DNA from: Rotaria sp. Silwood1
Taxonomy: Eukaryota; Rotifera; Eurotatoria; Philodinida; Philodinidae
Direction of reading: 5' to 3'
DNA length: 64,000 nt
NCBI GenBank assembly: GCA_905250075.1
Contig: CAJNOP010000500.1
Location: 62,001 to 126,000 of the forward strand
This document shows, piece after piece, positions 28,204 to 40,634 of the stretch (the stretch's first letter is position 1; each line of letters starts with the position of its first letter). Under the pieces are notes generated by a model, which was not told the DNA's origin, searched no databases, and saw only the letters and a list, made by a program, of their open reading frames with translations. The position numbers were made by a program, and so were the translations under genes.

Positions 28204-29780
28204 TTTAATTCAAATTCAATAAGAAAAAAAAAAAAACAAAGAACATCTAGAATAATATATACTATTAAATAATATTTAAATTAGATTAATTGATTTTATT
28301 AGTAAATAGAACTACTTACGTACGCACGAAAAAAGAAAAAGACAGAGAGAAAAAAACAAGGGAATACAACCAGATGTAATATAACGTATGACAATTAGTC
28401 AATTTTCAATACATTTTCTTTTTTATGTCAGGAGTCATGATTTTTGTTAATCTATATGTAAGAGACGAAAAAAAAACGAAAGGTAATTGTATGTTGTCAT
28501 ATGATAAATAACTTATACAATGTATTACTTCGCAACAATGATAAAGAGAAAAAAAAAACAGAATAAAAATTGTGTAATATTTTCTCTTAATCGATATTTG
28601 GTCATATCTCAAAGAAAAAAAAGTCCTTGATAGATATTTCTATAATGGATTAGACTGTTGTTGTTTTTTTTTCAAGGTGATATATCGAGGGTTCACTCAA
28701 TAATATTTATAAGATTTATCAAAAATATATTCTAATTTACTTTCTTTCGAATTGATTTCTCTTGTATAAATATTAAATTTATAAGTAACTAATATTATTT
28801 TACTTTTTGGAAAAATAATAATAATAATAATAATAATAATGAATACATATATATAACTAAATTAAAAAAACACGAAGAAATATAAAATCGATTCTTATCA
28901 GATAAACATTTTTATTTGTAGATGAATATCACTTCCTTAATACTATATTCAAATATCTACATATAATATTTAGTATCAAAACATATGTATAAAGATATAG
29001 ATAAGGAAAAAGAAATCTCCAAATATAAGATAAACTCGAGTTTATATAACCTTGTAAAACTATAAATAAAAATAAAAAAAAAAAAAAAACATTTCCTCAA
29101 ACACCAGAGGAGAACTTTGATCGGCTAATCCAGACAGTTATTTATCTCTTTACCATACATATATATATATATATATATGTACTTATAAAGAAAGTTTTAT
29201 GCATTTAGATAACAATAAATAGAAAAAGAAAAAACACAACACTATTGTCATATGTCAATCTATAAGATAGACTAACAAAAAAAAAATATTATTGTTTCTT
29301 CTATATAAACTTTTTATTTTATGGTTTAAGGCTATTCAACAAAAACAAAAAATAATTAAAATACGCCATTTTCTTTTATGTTTTGATAAAACTAGATTAA
29401 TGTTTACCATAAAGAAAACAAAAAAAGTAAAAATCGAAGAAATTTATTATTTCTTTCTTTTTTTTTTCTCTCTGATAAGTAATAATAATTTACCTCACAA
29501 AAAAAAACAACAATACGTTTTACACTGCCGTTTTATGATAATACAGTGAAGTATATTGATCTATAGAATCAACTGATTTATGATTATCGTTTTTTTTTTT
29601 GATACTTACAAGCAAGTCATGACTTGATTGAGAAAAAATCACATATTGCAGTGAATCAAAATTAAAATACAATTAAATTTCATGTGACCTAAACATAAGT
29701 CATTGTCAGGCAAGATATCAAGATGAGATAATTTTGTCTCATTGATTGATAATTGTATTTAATTTCATTATTGAAATAAA
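28204..29780. other. Gene-free AT-rich spacer with microsatellites
   Basis: Contains an AAT repeat (about 28816-28840) and a TA repeat (about 29157-29178). No gene seen. Confidence 0.55.
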
Positions 29781-29963
29781 TTGTTTTCTAGAATATTTTA
29801 TTTAATATCAAAGCGAATAGTGAAGTATACTTTTAAAAATCAGGTTTGTTGCCCTGGAATTGATGGTTATTGTATCACATATGATGTATTTGGCATTCGA
29901 AAAATTGTTGGAAGCCCTCCTGGAGTTTTTAATTGCTCCTTTCTAAGAGAAAAATTTGTATGA
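29781..29963 (+). other. Short Cys-rich open frame, possible gene fragment
   Basis: A stretch reads VCCPGIDGYCITYDVFG then GSPPGVFNCSF and stops after about 40 meaningful residues. Its composition is more protein-like than the flanks, and an AG lies just before it, so it may be a stray exon or relic. No family recognised. Confidence 0.25.
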
Positions 29964-30318
29964 AACATGAAGTTCTTCTATTATTAATTTGATTTTGTAA
30001 CATTTTTGTTGTATTTTTCTTTTATCTTGAAATAAATATTAAAAGAATTTTTCTTTAATAAATCTTAAAAAATTTCTAGGCGTGAATCATACAGTTTAAT
30101 GTAAAATTTTGCTAATATAAAATACTTAAAATCAATCAAAACTTTAATAAAACAATTCTAACTCGGCTCTAAAAGCCTCTAAAGATAAATATCTCTAAAT
30201 ACTTCATGATCTTCTAATAATAATCCTATTAAAATTTGATAAATTGCTTTACGATCAAGACGATATTTATTTCATGAGTGTTAGTGTGAAACAGAAAAGT
30301 CTTCGAACCTTCGTTTTA

Positions 30319-30939
30319 CGAGGGAGGGCCCCCAACTGATCAATTGCTTTTGCGTCGAGGTTATGTACATTATGTAGGTACAAATGAGCTATGAATACCC
30401 TAAAAAAAGTTTGCGCTGCTAGCTTGTTGGTACGAAGATACTGCACTTTTACAGTATGCTTTAAATAAATGCTGTGGTCTCGCTCAGGAACATCAGAAAA
30501 AATGATTTTCGAATTTCGACTTGAAACTTTACGCAGAAACAGACCTTACTGAGAATAGTATTTTGTGAAAATTTTAGACTTTTTTGCTATTGCTATCCGT
30601 AGATACGGATATGATAACTTCATTCGGATAAACCAGAAGATTTCATGCTCTCATTTCAGAATAGGAACATATCAAAAGACCTGAAACCTTCATAAAATAC
30701 TATTCTCAGTAAGATCTGTTTCTACGTAAAGTTTCAAGTCGAAATTCGAAAATCATTTTTTCTGGTATTCCTGAGCGAGACCACGGCATTCATTTAAAAG
30801 CATACCGTAAAAGTGCAGTACCTTCGTACCAACAAGCTAGCAGCCTAAACTTTTTTAGGGTATTCATAGCTCATTTATACCTACATAATGTACATAGTCT
30901 CGATGCACAAGCGATTGATTAGTTGAGGACCTTCTCTCG
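30319..30939. mobile_element. Long inverted-repeat (foldback) element, 621 bp
   Basis: Left arm 30319-30568 and right arm 30689-30939 are imperfect inverted copies of about 250 bp around a 120-bp centre. For example, ATGTACATTATGTAGGTA (30364) matches inverted TACCTACATAATGTACAT (30878), and the CTTTACG...AGAAACAGA segment is mirrored near 30715. The tips are CGAGGGAGGG and CTTCTCTCG. No transposase and no clean target duplication is visible. Confidence 0.8.
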
Positions 30940-31543
30940 TTAGTGATATCATTATTTTACTAAATTTTTTAACAAAAATTTCTCTTCATCCTCCAATCAC
31001 ATGAAAAATCGACTTTCGAGTTTCAGCTTTAAACTTTGCATAACGAGTTCTCCATGAGATTAGTTTTTTTTTCTGTTTTAGAGAAATTTCAATATGCTCA
31101 ATGATTTAGAAAACTAAATCTCTATTAATCACTGATACTCCTCAAATAAATATTGTGTCACTTGAAAGATAATTTTTGACATTTGAAGAGATTCCATAGT
31201 TTAGTCTCTATAGGCGAAAAAAAAAACAACATCATTGTGACATTTCAAGAGATATTCTTAGTTAGTTCTGTAATATTTCTAATTTTAATACATTACAAAA
31301 ATCTTTCCATGTCTAATGAAAACAATATGATCGTATTGAATATGATATATTTTCATTGTTCAATTTATTCCACTTTTTTTTAAATAAGATATACACTTAA
31401 TTCATTACATCAGATTGAAAAATAATTATTTCTGTTATATTTTAAAGCATTTTATTCTTAATTCTATATCATAGATAATTAATATTGTATATTATTATAA
31501 TATCTAAGTTTTAGTAATCATAAAACATATAAATTAGACAAAT
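30940..31543. other. Spacer between foldback element and membrane-protein gene
   Basis: AT-rich, with no gene or repeat boundary recognised. It is the 3' side of the gene at 31544-32323. Confidence 0.5.
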
Positions 31544-32323
31544 TTATTCACGAAATTGACAAACAATATGATAAAATAACCATAAACATAAAGTAATACA
31601 TAATGATATACATATTGTTTGTTTATTTGGTCTTAAACGAGAATTTTTAATAAATATTATTATAATCCAAAAAAGATTTATTAAATCTGATAAAATAAGT
31701 GCAAAATTTCTTCCTATTTCATCAGAATTTAATTCACCAAAAGCAATAATAACATGTAAAAATGATATTATACCTAATATATAAATAAACCATATTGATA
31801 TATGTTTTTTATTTTTTATAATTAAACATTGATAAAATATATATGTAACAATAAGTTCTGTTAATGAAAAATATATTTGTGATTTTAACATTCGATAATA
31901 ATCACCATCATTTATATAATTAATAATTGACCATATACCATAAAAATTTGAATAAATTCCTGGTATTAATAATAATAATATAAATTGTTTATTAAATATT
32001 ATTTTTATTATATATTGACGTAAAAGTTCAATATAAAAAATTATAAGACATAATATAATAATTATTTGTTGTTCATAATTAAAATAAAATATTTTATAAC
32101 CACCACGTGAATGTTTACCACGAAAAAATCCATCCCAACAATCACATGTACAACTATTTTTATTAACTAAAAAATAAACATTTTGTAAATGATAACCTGA
32201 TATTTGTGTTGATGTAACAAGTCCTATAGAAATAATAAGTGTAACAAATATTGTTGATAATAAATAAATAATTATTGATTGTATTTGAATATAGAATTCA
32301 TTTTCATTTATTGATAACATCAT
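31544..32323 (-). CDS. Multi-pass (about 7 TM) membrane protein, unknown
   Basis: Intronless frame of 259 residues with seven hydrophobic segments at about 15-40, 85-105, 112-135, 145-165, 174-195, 207-225 and 235-255. The loop after the first helix carries NSCTCDCWDGFFRG followed by GGYKIFYFN, a compact Cys-rich patch that is the most distinctive feature. It lacks GPCR landmarks (no DRY, no NPxxY), so I leave the family open. Extremely AT-biased codon use (I, L, Y, N and K-rich) matches the neighbourhood. It is hemmed in by foldback elements on both sides. Confidence 0.65.
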   Translation of the reverse strand: MMLSINENEFYIQIQSIIIYLLSTIFVTLIISIGLVTSTQISGYHLQNVYFLVNKNSCTCDCWDGFFRGKHSRGGYKIFYFNYEQQIIIILCLIIFYIELLRQYIIKIIFNKQFILLLLIPGIYSNFYGIWSIINYINDGDYYRMLKSQIYFSLTELIVTYIFYQCLIIKNKKHISIWFIYILGIISFLHVIIAFGELNSDEIGRNFALILSDLINLFWIIIIFIKNSRLRPNKQTICISLCITLCLWLFYHIVCQFRE

Positions 32324-32407
32324 TCTTGATAATATTTCTTATAAACTAAAATAGAAATGAAACAAATTTTTTAATAAGAATTTTATAAACTAACGTTCGT
32401 TAATAAA

Positions 32408-33110
32408 TACAGTGAAGGCTCATAACAACATGTACATTTTTGTTTTTACGCATAAACGAATAATAAGGATACTCTGAAAATTTTCTCTCATATCGGACTT
32501 TGTAAAGCTTTTTTCGCTGATCATTTTGGTAAAAAAATGTTTTTTGATTTTCATTGAGTAATGAAGATGTTATAGTCAAAATACTATATCTAATTACACC
32601 TGAACATACTCTGAAAATCACACTAAAACCTCACTAAATTCGTTGCTTTTCAAATAGTAATTATAGAGTTTTGCTCAGTTTTTTATGTTCTTTCATATGA
32701 AAGAGTTGGAATTAAAAAAAAAAAATCAAAATTTTATTAATTAATCGCTAATTATTATTAATTATTAATTAACTACAATATAAGTATAAGTGCCTATTAT
32801 CAAAATGTAACCCATTAAATTCTGCGTCGAATGATATATAGAACATCTTTCAGATGTTGCGAAATAACGTAAGAATTAACCAAATACTAAAAGTGTGCTA
32901 AACTTTTTTCCCTACTTTATATTACAGTGTTTAGTATTTTGACTATAACATCGTCACTACTCAATGAAAATCAAAAACATTTTTTTTACCAAAATGATCA
33001 GCGAAAAAAGCACTACAAAGTCCGATATGAGAGAAAATTTTCAGAGTATCCTTATTATTCATTTAATCGTAAAAACAAAAATGTACATGCTTTTTTGAGC
33101 CCTCACTGTA
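32408..33110. mobile_element. Tc1/mariner-type inverted-repeat element, 703 bp
   Basis: Arms of about 190 bp (32408-32600 and 32925-33110) are inverted copies. The tips are TACAGTGAAGGCTCA and its complement TGAGCCCTCACTGTA, with TA at both ends. The centre of about 325 bp is unrelated AT-rich DNA. Each arm reads as the same peptide (with RYERKFSEYPYYSF) on opposite strands. Either the arm derives from a coding exon or the frame is accidental; no transposase motif is present. Confidence 0.75.
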
Positions 33111-33137
33111 TGTTAATTTTTAATTAGTTCAGTGATA

Positions 33138-33680
33138 TACAGTGAATACCAAAATTATTCAACAAGGTTTATTTTTAATTTTTCTTCGCTGTCTTAAACG
33201 CTAAAAAGAATCTAAAGTGTGATTCTAGTAGGTAAAAATTGTTTTCAACAAGAATATAGGGAAATAAAAATTATAATTAAATTTCTAAGGACGGGGTCTC
33301 CAGAAAACCAAAATCCTAATTTTTCAGCATCTAGAGCTCGTAAATATAATTTTCTTCAGACTATGTACAATAATAGAGGTAACAATTTTCTACAAAATAA
33401 GACATCCTCAAGCTCTCTACGACATTTTTTCGCTGAGATACAGCAAATTGATTGTAGGGCCAAAAGTAGTTTTTTCATAGAAAATGATGGAAAAACGACT
33501 TTAGAGGATTCCGTAAGAGTGCTGTATCTTAGCGAAAAAACGCCGTAGAGAGCTCGGGGACGTCTCATTTTGTAGAAAACTGTTCCCTCTATTATTGTAC
33601 ATAGTCTGAAGAATATTATATTTACGCAGCGGAAAAAAATTAAAAATAAACCTTGTTGAATAATTTTGGTACTCACTGTA
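33138..33680. mobile_element. Tc1/mariner-type foldback element, 543 bp
   Basis: Begins TACAGTGAATACCAAAATTA and ends with the near-exact complement, TA included. Inverted similarity continues inward almost to the middle (GACTATGTACAATAATAGAG near 33359 mirrored near 33590), so nearly the whole element folds back on itself. No transposase. It starts only 27 bases after the preceding element. Confidence 0.8.
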
Positions 33681-34935
33681 TATATATATTCAATAAATTC
33701 AATGAGTTTATAATCAAATTACATCGTATACAACTCAATAGTTCATTCAATAAGTTAAGGATATATATGATTACAGTTAATATACTCAACTTTTGATTAT
33801 AACAAATATTAACAATACGAATAGCAAATAAATAAGAGTAACTTTTGTTTTTTGTTTTGATCTTAAAAATTTGCACTCAACTGAAAAATTTGTTATTATT
33901 TAAATATTTTAATAAATTATTATAATTCAGAAACTTATAATAAAACTCGTTAAAAGGCTTTACTTGACGAGAAAACATTCTGATGTATCAATTTGCTTTA
34001 AAATTAACACTATGTGTATTCTGTAGACTCTAATGAACTCTGAATATTTTGAAAAGAGTTCGTATTTCTGATTTATTTCTGTTGAAATATTTGATTTCGA
34101 TACCATGCATTTTTTTTAACACATTGTCGTGCTTCATTCTCAAGGTTACTTGAAAAATCGACTTTTTAAATTTCTTGATTGCTTCAAACTTAAACTAAGA
34201 AATTCGAACAATAATATTTTTTTCTTATACTCGTAAGAATATTGAAATTTTCAGGATAAATTAGTCGTATTGCAATCTTTCTCAGAGCAAAACTATCAAA
34301 TCAAAATTTGAAAAATTGATTTTTCAAGTAATTCTTCAAAAAAAAAAGTCACGGCATTGTGTTATAAAAAAAAACATTAAATATTCTGATAGAAATAAAT
34401 GAAGGACATATCTTTCTTTTTTAGGATATTGAGTATTGTTTATTAGAGCCTACCGAATGCAGATTGTCTGAACTTGAAAATAAACAAAAACGTGAAAATG
34501 TTTTCTTGATAATATCGTGAACCCAAAGACGAAAAAATTAATATTTCATTATTTTTTGTTATAAATGTCGCAAATTGTAGCAATATAAAATTACTTTCGA
34601 GTTATACTGTCTTACTTCAAATGTAAAGTAAACTATTCAATGAAATTTACGTTAGTTCTTTCGTTCTCTTTTTATTACATTTCATATATTTTAACGTGAA
34701 TGTGCAAAAAGAAAATATTCTTTCGTTAATATTGCTCTTTTTTTATTGATTCGATGGAAGAAAAAACGAAAAAAGAAAGATGACAAATGAAGGGAGAAAA
34801 AAAAAAGAACGAAATACATGCATTAAATGGATATATTTAAAATGTATGTGTGAAACCTAATGCACGTCTCCTTTTATGTTTTTTTTAATGAGCTTCTTAT
34901 TAAATGTTCTTAGTATATCGTTCATTGAAATATAA
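33681..34935. other. Gene-free spacer
   Basis: AT-rich; no gene recognised. Some similarity-like patches (CGACTTTT... and ...AAAATTGATTTTTC near 34150-34330) hint at another faded inverted repeat, not defined. Confidence 0.45.
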
Positions 34936-36179
34936 TCAACGATAACCACCGTATAATCTGGCAGTTTGACCTTGTTGTTGATAATTTTGTGTTCCTCCAT
35001 ATAAATTTGCATATGTTGGAACAGGAAATGAACCAAAATTTGTTTGAACAGCTCCATTAAAACCACCTGTTGCTAGATTTACAGTTGGTATACCAGGACC
35101 AACAACTATTTATATTACAATAACAAAAAAAAAAAGAAACAAGACATGGAAGTAATTAATAAAAATATATTTACCTGCACCAGTTTGTACTAATGGTGCA
35201 ACATCAACAGCAGGTGGTGGTGAAGCACCAGTACTAACTAAACTTGCATAACCTGATGAAATAAGTTCACCAACAGAGTAAACTTCTCCATAAAAATTAA
35301 CTACTGGTGGAAGAATATAAACTAATAGAAAAAACAATTTTGCTTTCTTTTTGAGATAAATAAAAAAAAATATGAAAAATAATTTTACCACCGCCTTGTG
35401 GTGAATAGATGATTGTTTGTTTTGTTCGACGTTCAACAAAAATTGGTAACCATGGAAGAAAATTAATAAGTGGACCAAATGATGCTAGAAACAAAAAAAA
35501 AATTTTTTTCTATTTGATAATTTATAATTAAATAATTTTAACATACGATATCGACGACGATTATAACGAGCAACAGGAAAACGAAATCTTTTTGATTTTC
35601 CTTTTTTACCACTTTTAGATGAACCTCTAAGATAGATATTCATATGACCAACATAATCTGGTGATTTACGCTATGAATAACAAAAAAAAAGATTTATTTT
35701 GTATGATTAATATAAACATATTTACACGTCGTTTTGATTGTTTTCTTGAAGGTCTAACATCTGTATCATCATCATCATCATTATTTTTACTTGGTCTTTT
35801 TCTATTTGAATCTGTATCATCATCATCGTCATCATCATTACGATTTGGTTTTTTTACATCTTTAGTTTCAGAATTTTTCATTTCATTTGAAACTTTTGTA
35901 ATAAAAAAAAGATCTTATTTTATATGAGAAAATTATTAATTATATTTACCTGGTGCTTCTGCAGTAGCTAAATTTAATAAAAAAAAAACAACAACGAAAT
36001 GATAGATTTACTTTATTAAAAAATAAAAACATTATTGTTTTTTTTTTTGACTTACTTTCTTCGCAATGATATTCATAAATAATTGCTAATAAAACCAAGA
36101 TAAATAAAAGCTAGGAAGAAAATTATTAAAATAAAAAAAAAAGAGATAATTTCTCGTTTCAACTAACTTGAACACGCAT
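34936..36179 (-). CDS. Secreted low-complexity protein with acidic tracts
   Basis: Eight exons: 36179-36168, 36110-36056, 35967-35950, 35892-35726, 35670-35547, 35484-35389, 35321-35175, 35105-34936; 262 residues, all junctions in phase. A signal peptide (MRVQLLFILVLLAIIYEYHC) is followed by two Asp runs (DDDDDDD, DDDDD) among Arg/Lys, then a basic stretch (KKGKSKRFRFPVARYNRRRY). Next come hydrophobic Pro-rich sequences (PLINFLPWLPIFVERR, YILPPVVNFYGE) and a Gly/Gln/Tyr-rich tail (GGTQNYQQQGQ...YGGYR). It looks like an extracellular matrix or cuticle-type structural protein; that is inference from composition. The exons of 12 and 18 coding bases are unusually small. Confidence 0.7.
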
Positions 36180-37474
36180 TTCTATCGTATTTTTTGCAAA
36201 ATAAATGTAATTAAATGAGACCTTACTATTGACTTTTTATAAGGATAAAATACGTGAATAAATGTAGAATATTTTTATTTTTAATGTTATCTTTAAATTC
36301 TCCTACACACTACTTATCAATAAATTCAAATTATTTTGACATAAATGGTATTTTATTATCAATCTACGTGGGAAAATTTCTTTAAAATTTCTTTTTGAAA
36401 TTGTTTAAAAATGTAATCTATAATGTTTACTTGATATGTTAGACTCATATATTTATTCTAATATAGTTTCTTTATAAAATAATAAATAATTTTCAATGAT
36501 TGAGAGTGTATACAGCTTTTGCTTTTATTATTGTGACTTAGGCAAATTATATTTTTCGAACAAAAGTTGTTAATTATTTTACAGATTTACAAGTTGTTGA
36601 AAATGTTTTAATATACTTATTAAAACGTTTATAGTAATTTTCAAATTAATGAAAGATGAGTTTATTTTTTTTTTAATGTCAATATCTGTTTTTTGCTAAA
36701 TTTAAAATATTAATAAAGCTGACAGAAAATAATTGTTTCAAACCAAGAAATTAAGAGTATGACGATCCTGTCTGATTATATTTGGTTTCGGTCAGAACCA
36801 GAAAAAATCCAGGATATTAGACAAATTTAATATAAGTATTTTTATTCTCCTAAAAGAAAAATTAAAATCGTTGAAAGTTTATTATCTGTGTTTGAATTTA
36901 TCCAATAGTCAAATGTCGAAACTTCAATAACAATATGATGTCGAGCAGTATTGCTTAATCTGAGTATTAATACTGAATATCATTCATTATTAATATAAAG
37001 AATGAATATATTCTTAAGTAGTAAAATTGAAATCTGTTATATATGTTTAATCGAAAGAATCAATGAAAGTTGTTTTTTTTTAGATCGATAATTTTATTTT
37101 ATATTTATGTTAAATAGTGTCAGACACTATTTTTCATCAAAATTGGATTTAGGAAGCTTAGACAATCATAGGATTTTAACATTTTATAATTCGAATGTTG
37201 TATTGATTAAATTTTATATTCACAAAATTGAATAGATAGATAAATATTTTATGTTATTTTGAAAATAGTATATGACACACATGTAAATCTCATGAACTTA
37301 ATTCTTTATTTTTATATATAAAATAAAGAGCACAAAAAAAAAAACAAAAACCTATTAATCTGATTTAATATATGATTCATTTCTTTTTAATGGCTTTATT
37401 TTGATATTTACTATTAAGAATCTATTTCTTATTATTTCTTTTTTTTTTAACATTCATTTTGTTTTGAATAAAAT
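36180..37474. other. Gene-free spacer between divergent genes
   Basis: AT-rich, no gene. It should contain the promoters of both the secreted protein (leftward) and the LRR protein (rightward). Confidence 0.5.
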
Positions 37475-38584
37475 ATGTTTCATAGAAGAACAATTATTTA
37501 TCTATTTTATATTATTATTTTTAATAAACAATATAATTTAATTTATAGTGAATGTCCACCAAATTCAATTATTGAACCATGTTCATGTGTTTTAACAATA
37601 CCATCACATACTTATTTATTATATAATGATTTTGAACCTGAAACAATATATATTGAAAAAAAATCTATTGTATGTGAACATATATATAATTTATCATTTG
37701 ATATACAAAAAATTTTTTTTAATCTTAATTCATATTTAAATAATAATGAAACAAATTTTGATAATTTTCTTTTATATAATACATCTATTCAATATATACC
37801 AAAAAATGTTTTTTATAATATAACATTTAAAAGTTTAATGTTTCAAGATAATATTTTATTAACAATAATTGATGAATATGCATTTTATAATTCTAAAGAT
37901 TATATTGAAGTATTTGAAACATTAAATACAAATTTATCTGATAGTAATACAATATTTTCTATATTAAGACAATTTCAAAATTTACGTCGTATTAGTATGC
38001 ATAATGATCGTTTAACAAATATTCCTGATTATGCATTTAATCATACAAATTTAATAAATATTTGGTTTGGTCTTGAAAATCGACGAACAAATCAACCAAT
38101 AAAAAGTATTGGTCAATATGCTTTTTATAATGTACCTAATTTAAGATTTTTACGTATATTTTCACCTTATTTAATACAAATAAATAAATATTCATTTGCT
38201 CAACATATACGTTTATCATCAAATACTACATTAGGTATTTATATAGGTGGACAATTATTAAATTCAACTAGTTTTCCATTAACATCATTAAGTCGTTTTC
38301 GTAATCGAAGAATATATTTACGTTTATATTTTACAAATATAACATATTTAGATGAAAATATATTTCAACCATTTCTTGAAATTAATCCATTTTCAATCAT
38401 TGATATGCATCCATCAAATATACATTTTCAATGTGATTGTCAATCGGCATGGATTCAACATGATTATTCACGAAATGTTGATGAATTAGAAAATCGTGTT
38501 TATGGATATAAATGTTGGTCATATGATTTTTCTAATTGCACATTAAATAAATATAAAGAAAAAAAAAGCCTATTAATTAATTAA
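37475..38584 (+). CDS. Secreted leucine-rich-repeat protein
   Basis: Intronless, 369 residues. A signal peptide of about 25 residues is followed by an N-terminal Cys cap ([15 protein letters not shown]). About six irregular LRRs of the IPxxxFxNxxxL kind follow, such as [47 protein letters not shown] and [18 protein letters not shown]. The C-terminal cap has [10 protein letters not shown]...YKCWS...NCT. There are many N-glycosylation sequons, and no transmembrane helix or GPI signal is obvious. It is probably an extracellular binding protein; the ligand is unknown. Confidence 0.8.
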   Translation: MFHRRTIIYLFYIIIFNKQYNLIYSECPPNSIIEPCSCVLTIPSHTYLLYNDFEPETIYIEKKSIVCEHIYNLSFDIQKIFFNLNSYLNNNETNFDNFLLYNTSIQYIPKNVFYNITFKSLMFQDNILLTIIDEYAFYNSKDYIEVFETLNTNLSDSNTIFSILRQFQNLRRISMHNDRLTNIPDYAFNHTNLINIWFGLENRRTNQPIKSIGQYAFYNVPNLRFLRIFSPYLIQINKYSFAQHIRLSSNTTLGIYIGGQLLNSTSFPLTSLSRFRNRRIYLRLYFTNITYLDENIFQPFLEINPFSIIDMHPSNIHFQCDCQSAWIQHDYSRNVDELENRVYGYKCWSYDFSNCTLNKYKEKKSLLIN

Positions 38585-38951
38585 TCTATTCGTTTAAATT
38601 ATATTTAACAACAATACAATCCGTTTTTTACAGCATGTTCAAACAGTTATTCATATACTTTTCCATCGCAATAGCTTTTCTGGAATGTCCTATACGTTCT
38701 TTTCTGTTCTTAATGATCGATCTATATTTTTTTTTGTCTATCCTTCTAGATATATGTAGATATATAATTCCCAGTATTTGCAGTTATGGTACAACTATAT
38801 GTATACATCATTTTTCTCTCTTTTTTTTTTTTTTTTTTCTATTATGTATACATAAGCAATAGAAATAGGAAAAGAAATACATATTCGTTTGTATGTTTAT
38901 CGGTCTTTTGTTTGTCATTGATACATAAAAAGAAGTCTTGCCGTATTCAAC
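38585..38951. other. Short intergenic region
   Basis: T-rich spacer between the LRR and GTPase genes, probably holding the 3' end of one and the promoter of the other. Nothing specific seen. Confidence 0.5.
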
Positions 38952-40212
38952 ATGAGTCGATATAAATCAACAAATAGTTCGATTAAAAGTCATCTATCAA
39001 CAGCAAGTCTACCAAAAGAAGAAGTTAATGTTGTTTTACTCGGCAAGCAAAATGTTGGTAAATCAGCCATAGTTGTTAAATATTTAACAAGACGTTTTAT
39101 TCGTGAATATGATCCATTTCTTGGTAAAACAAAAAAAAACATAAATACAGTTTTGTTTTTTTTCTTCTTTTTGTTTTTTAAATAAAACAAATCTCTGATA
39201 TTTTGATGATAGTTTTTCTTTTTTAATTTTTAGAAGATACTTATTGGAAACCAGATGTTGTTGATCAACAAGAGGTTCTTGTCAAGGTCATGGACACTTA
39301 TGGAAAAGTAAACACCAAAAAAAAAAAATATCGACAAAGTTTTATTTATTCTAGGATGATAAACGTTTACCATATTACTTAAAATGGGCTGATGCTGTTT
39401 TAATAACATATAGTATAACTCAACAAGATAGTTTTGAAATGGCACTTGCTTATTTAGATGCAATAAATACATATTCAAAAAATTTAACTGTATCAAGTAA
39501 TGAACTTGTTATTATATTACTTGGAAATAAATTAGATCTTGAACGTACGAGGTATGAAAAATTTTTTATTTTTTTTTCTAAAAGACGAAAATCACTTATT
39601 TTTATTTTTATAAGAGTTATTCCAAAATCTGAAGGTGAATCTGTAGCGGCTAAATTTAGTTGTGCTTTTTGTGAAACAACAGCTGCTGATGATTATGAAT
39701 ATGTTCAACAATTATTTCATCGTACTGTACGTGAAGTACGTAAAGAACGTGAACGTACTATAATATCAAATACTATTAATGAAGAACCAGCAACACCTGA
39801 AATAAATATAAATACAAATACCAATGCAAATGCAAATACAAATACAAATGGTCCTTCTCCTTCATCATCTTTATCATCAAATTCATCAATAAATTTTTCA
39901 ATATCAAATGAAACAGATAAAAATTTATCATCAAATATTCCATTACCACCACCTATGCCAGCAACACTTACACCTAAATCAACACCAATAACAACAAATT
40001 CTAAATCTGATTCACAATCATTAACTAATTCATATACTCCAAGTTCATCACTTTCATCTATAGGTAAATCAGGTTCATTACCAAGAGTTGGTTCAGCATC
40101 AACATTATCATCAACAACAGTTTCAACTAATACAAATTCTCAAACAACACCATCTACTGCTAAACGGACACCATCAAAAACATCTTATGTATTGTCAAAA
40201 ATTTTTAAATAA
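38952..40212 (+). CDS. Ras-like small GTPase, RASL12/RERG family
   Basis: Four exons (38952-39123, 39234-39307, 39355-39551, 39615-40212) give 346 residues. G1 is GKQNVGKSA; the stretch VVKYLTRRFIREYDPFL...EDTYW is typical of the RERG branch. The switch-II region reads DTYGKDDKRLPYYLKWADA in place of DTAGQE, and G4 is GNKLD, G5 ETTA. The segment YLKWADAVLITYS...DSFEMALAYLDA and EYVQQLFHRTVREVRKER align best with RASL12. A low-complexity tail of about 150 residues (N, T, S and P-rich) ends KTSYVLSKIFK; no CAAX prenylation box. A cytosolic or nuclear GTP-binding regulator is the family role; the missing Gln equivalent predicts weak intrinsic GTP hydrolysis. Confidence 0.85.
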
Positions 40213-40634
40213 TTGTATTTTAAAAAAAAAACAAAATCCATAAAATTTTCTTTTGCATCAATATGATAAACAAAACTAATTAACAGCATAGAATCATCTC
40301 TGATCACATAACAGAATTGTTTAACAAAATTTTTCGACATCTCGCACTGTCATCCATTTTTTTCATTTTTTTTTTTTTTGGTTGTTACTATGAAAAGAAA
40401 AAGAAAGTATTCAAGAGCTCATTGAATTGAAAATATAAGATCAATAAAAAGATCTTATAACAAAAAAAAGATTAATCAATAAAATAACTTTATTTTTAAA
40501 GTTAAAATATAATCGTAGACATATGAGGTTCATTTATTGAACAAACATATCTACTGTCTAACAAATTCAGCATAAAACAAAAAAGAGAAAATGTTTTTTT
40601 AAATATAAACGAATGCTTATCTATTTAAATATGA
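40213..40634. other. 3' region between convergent genes
   Basis: Convergent 3' ends of the GTPase and the next gene; AT-rich, with AATAAAA near 40443 and 40480. Nothing else seen. Confidence 0.5.

Noticed and set aside
32400-33127. Two small genes on opposite strands encoding the same peptide
   Set aside because: They are the two arms of one inverted-repeat element; symmetry explains the duplicate frames.
35661-35927. A Ser-rich plus-strand open frame
   Set aside because: It is the antisense of the Asp-rich exon of the secreted protein (GAT repeats read as ATC/TCA).
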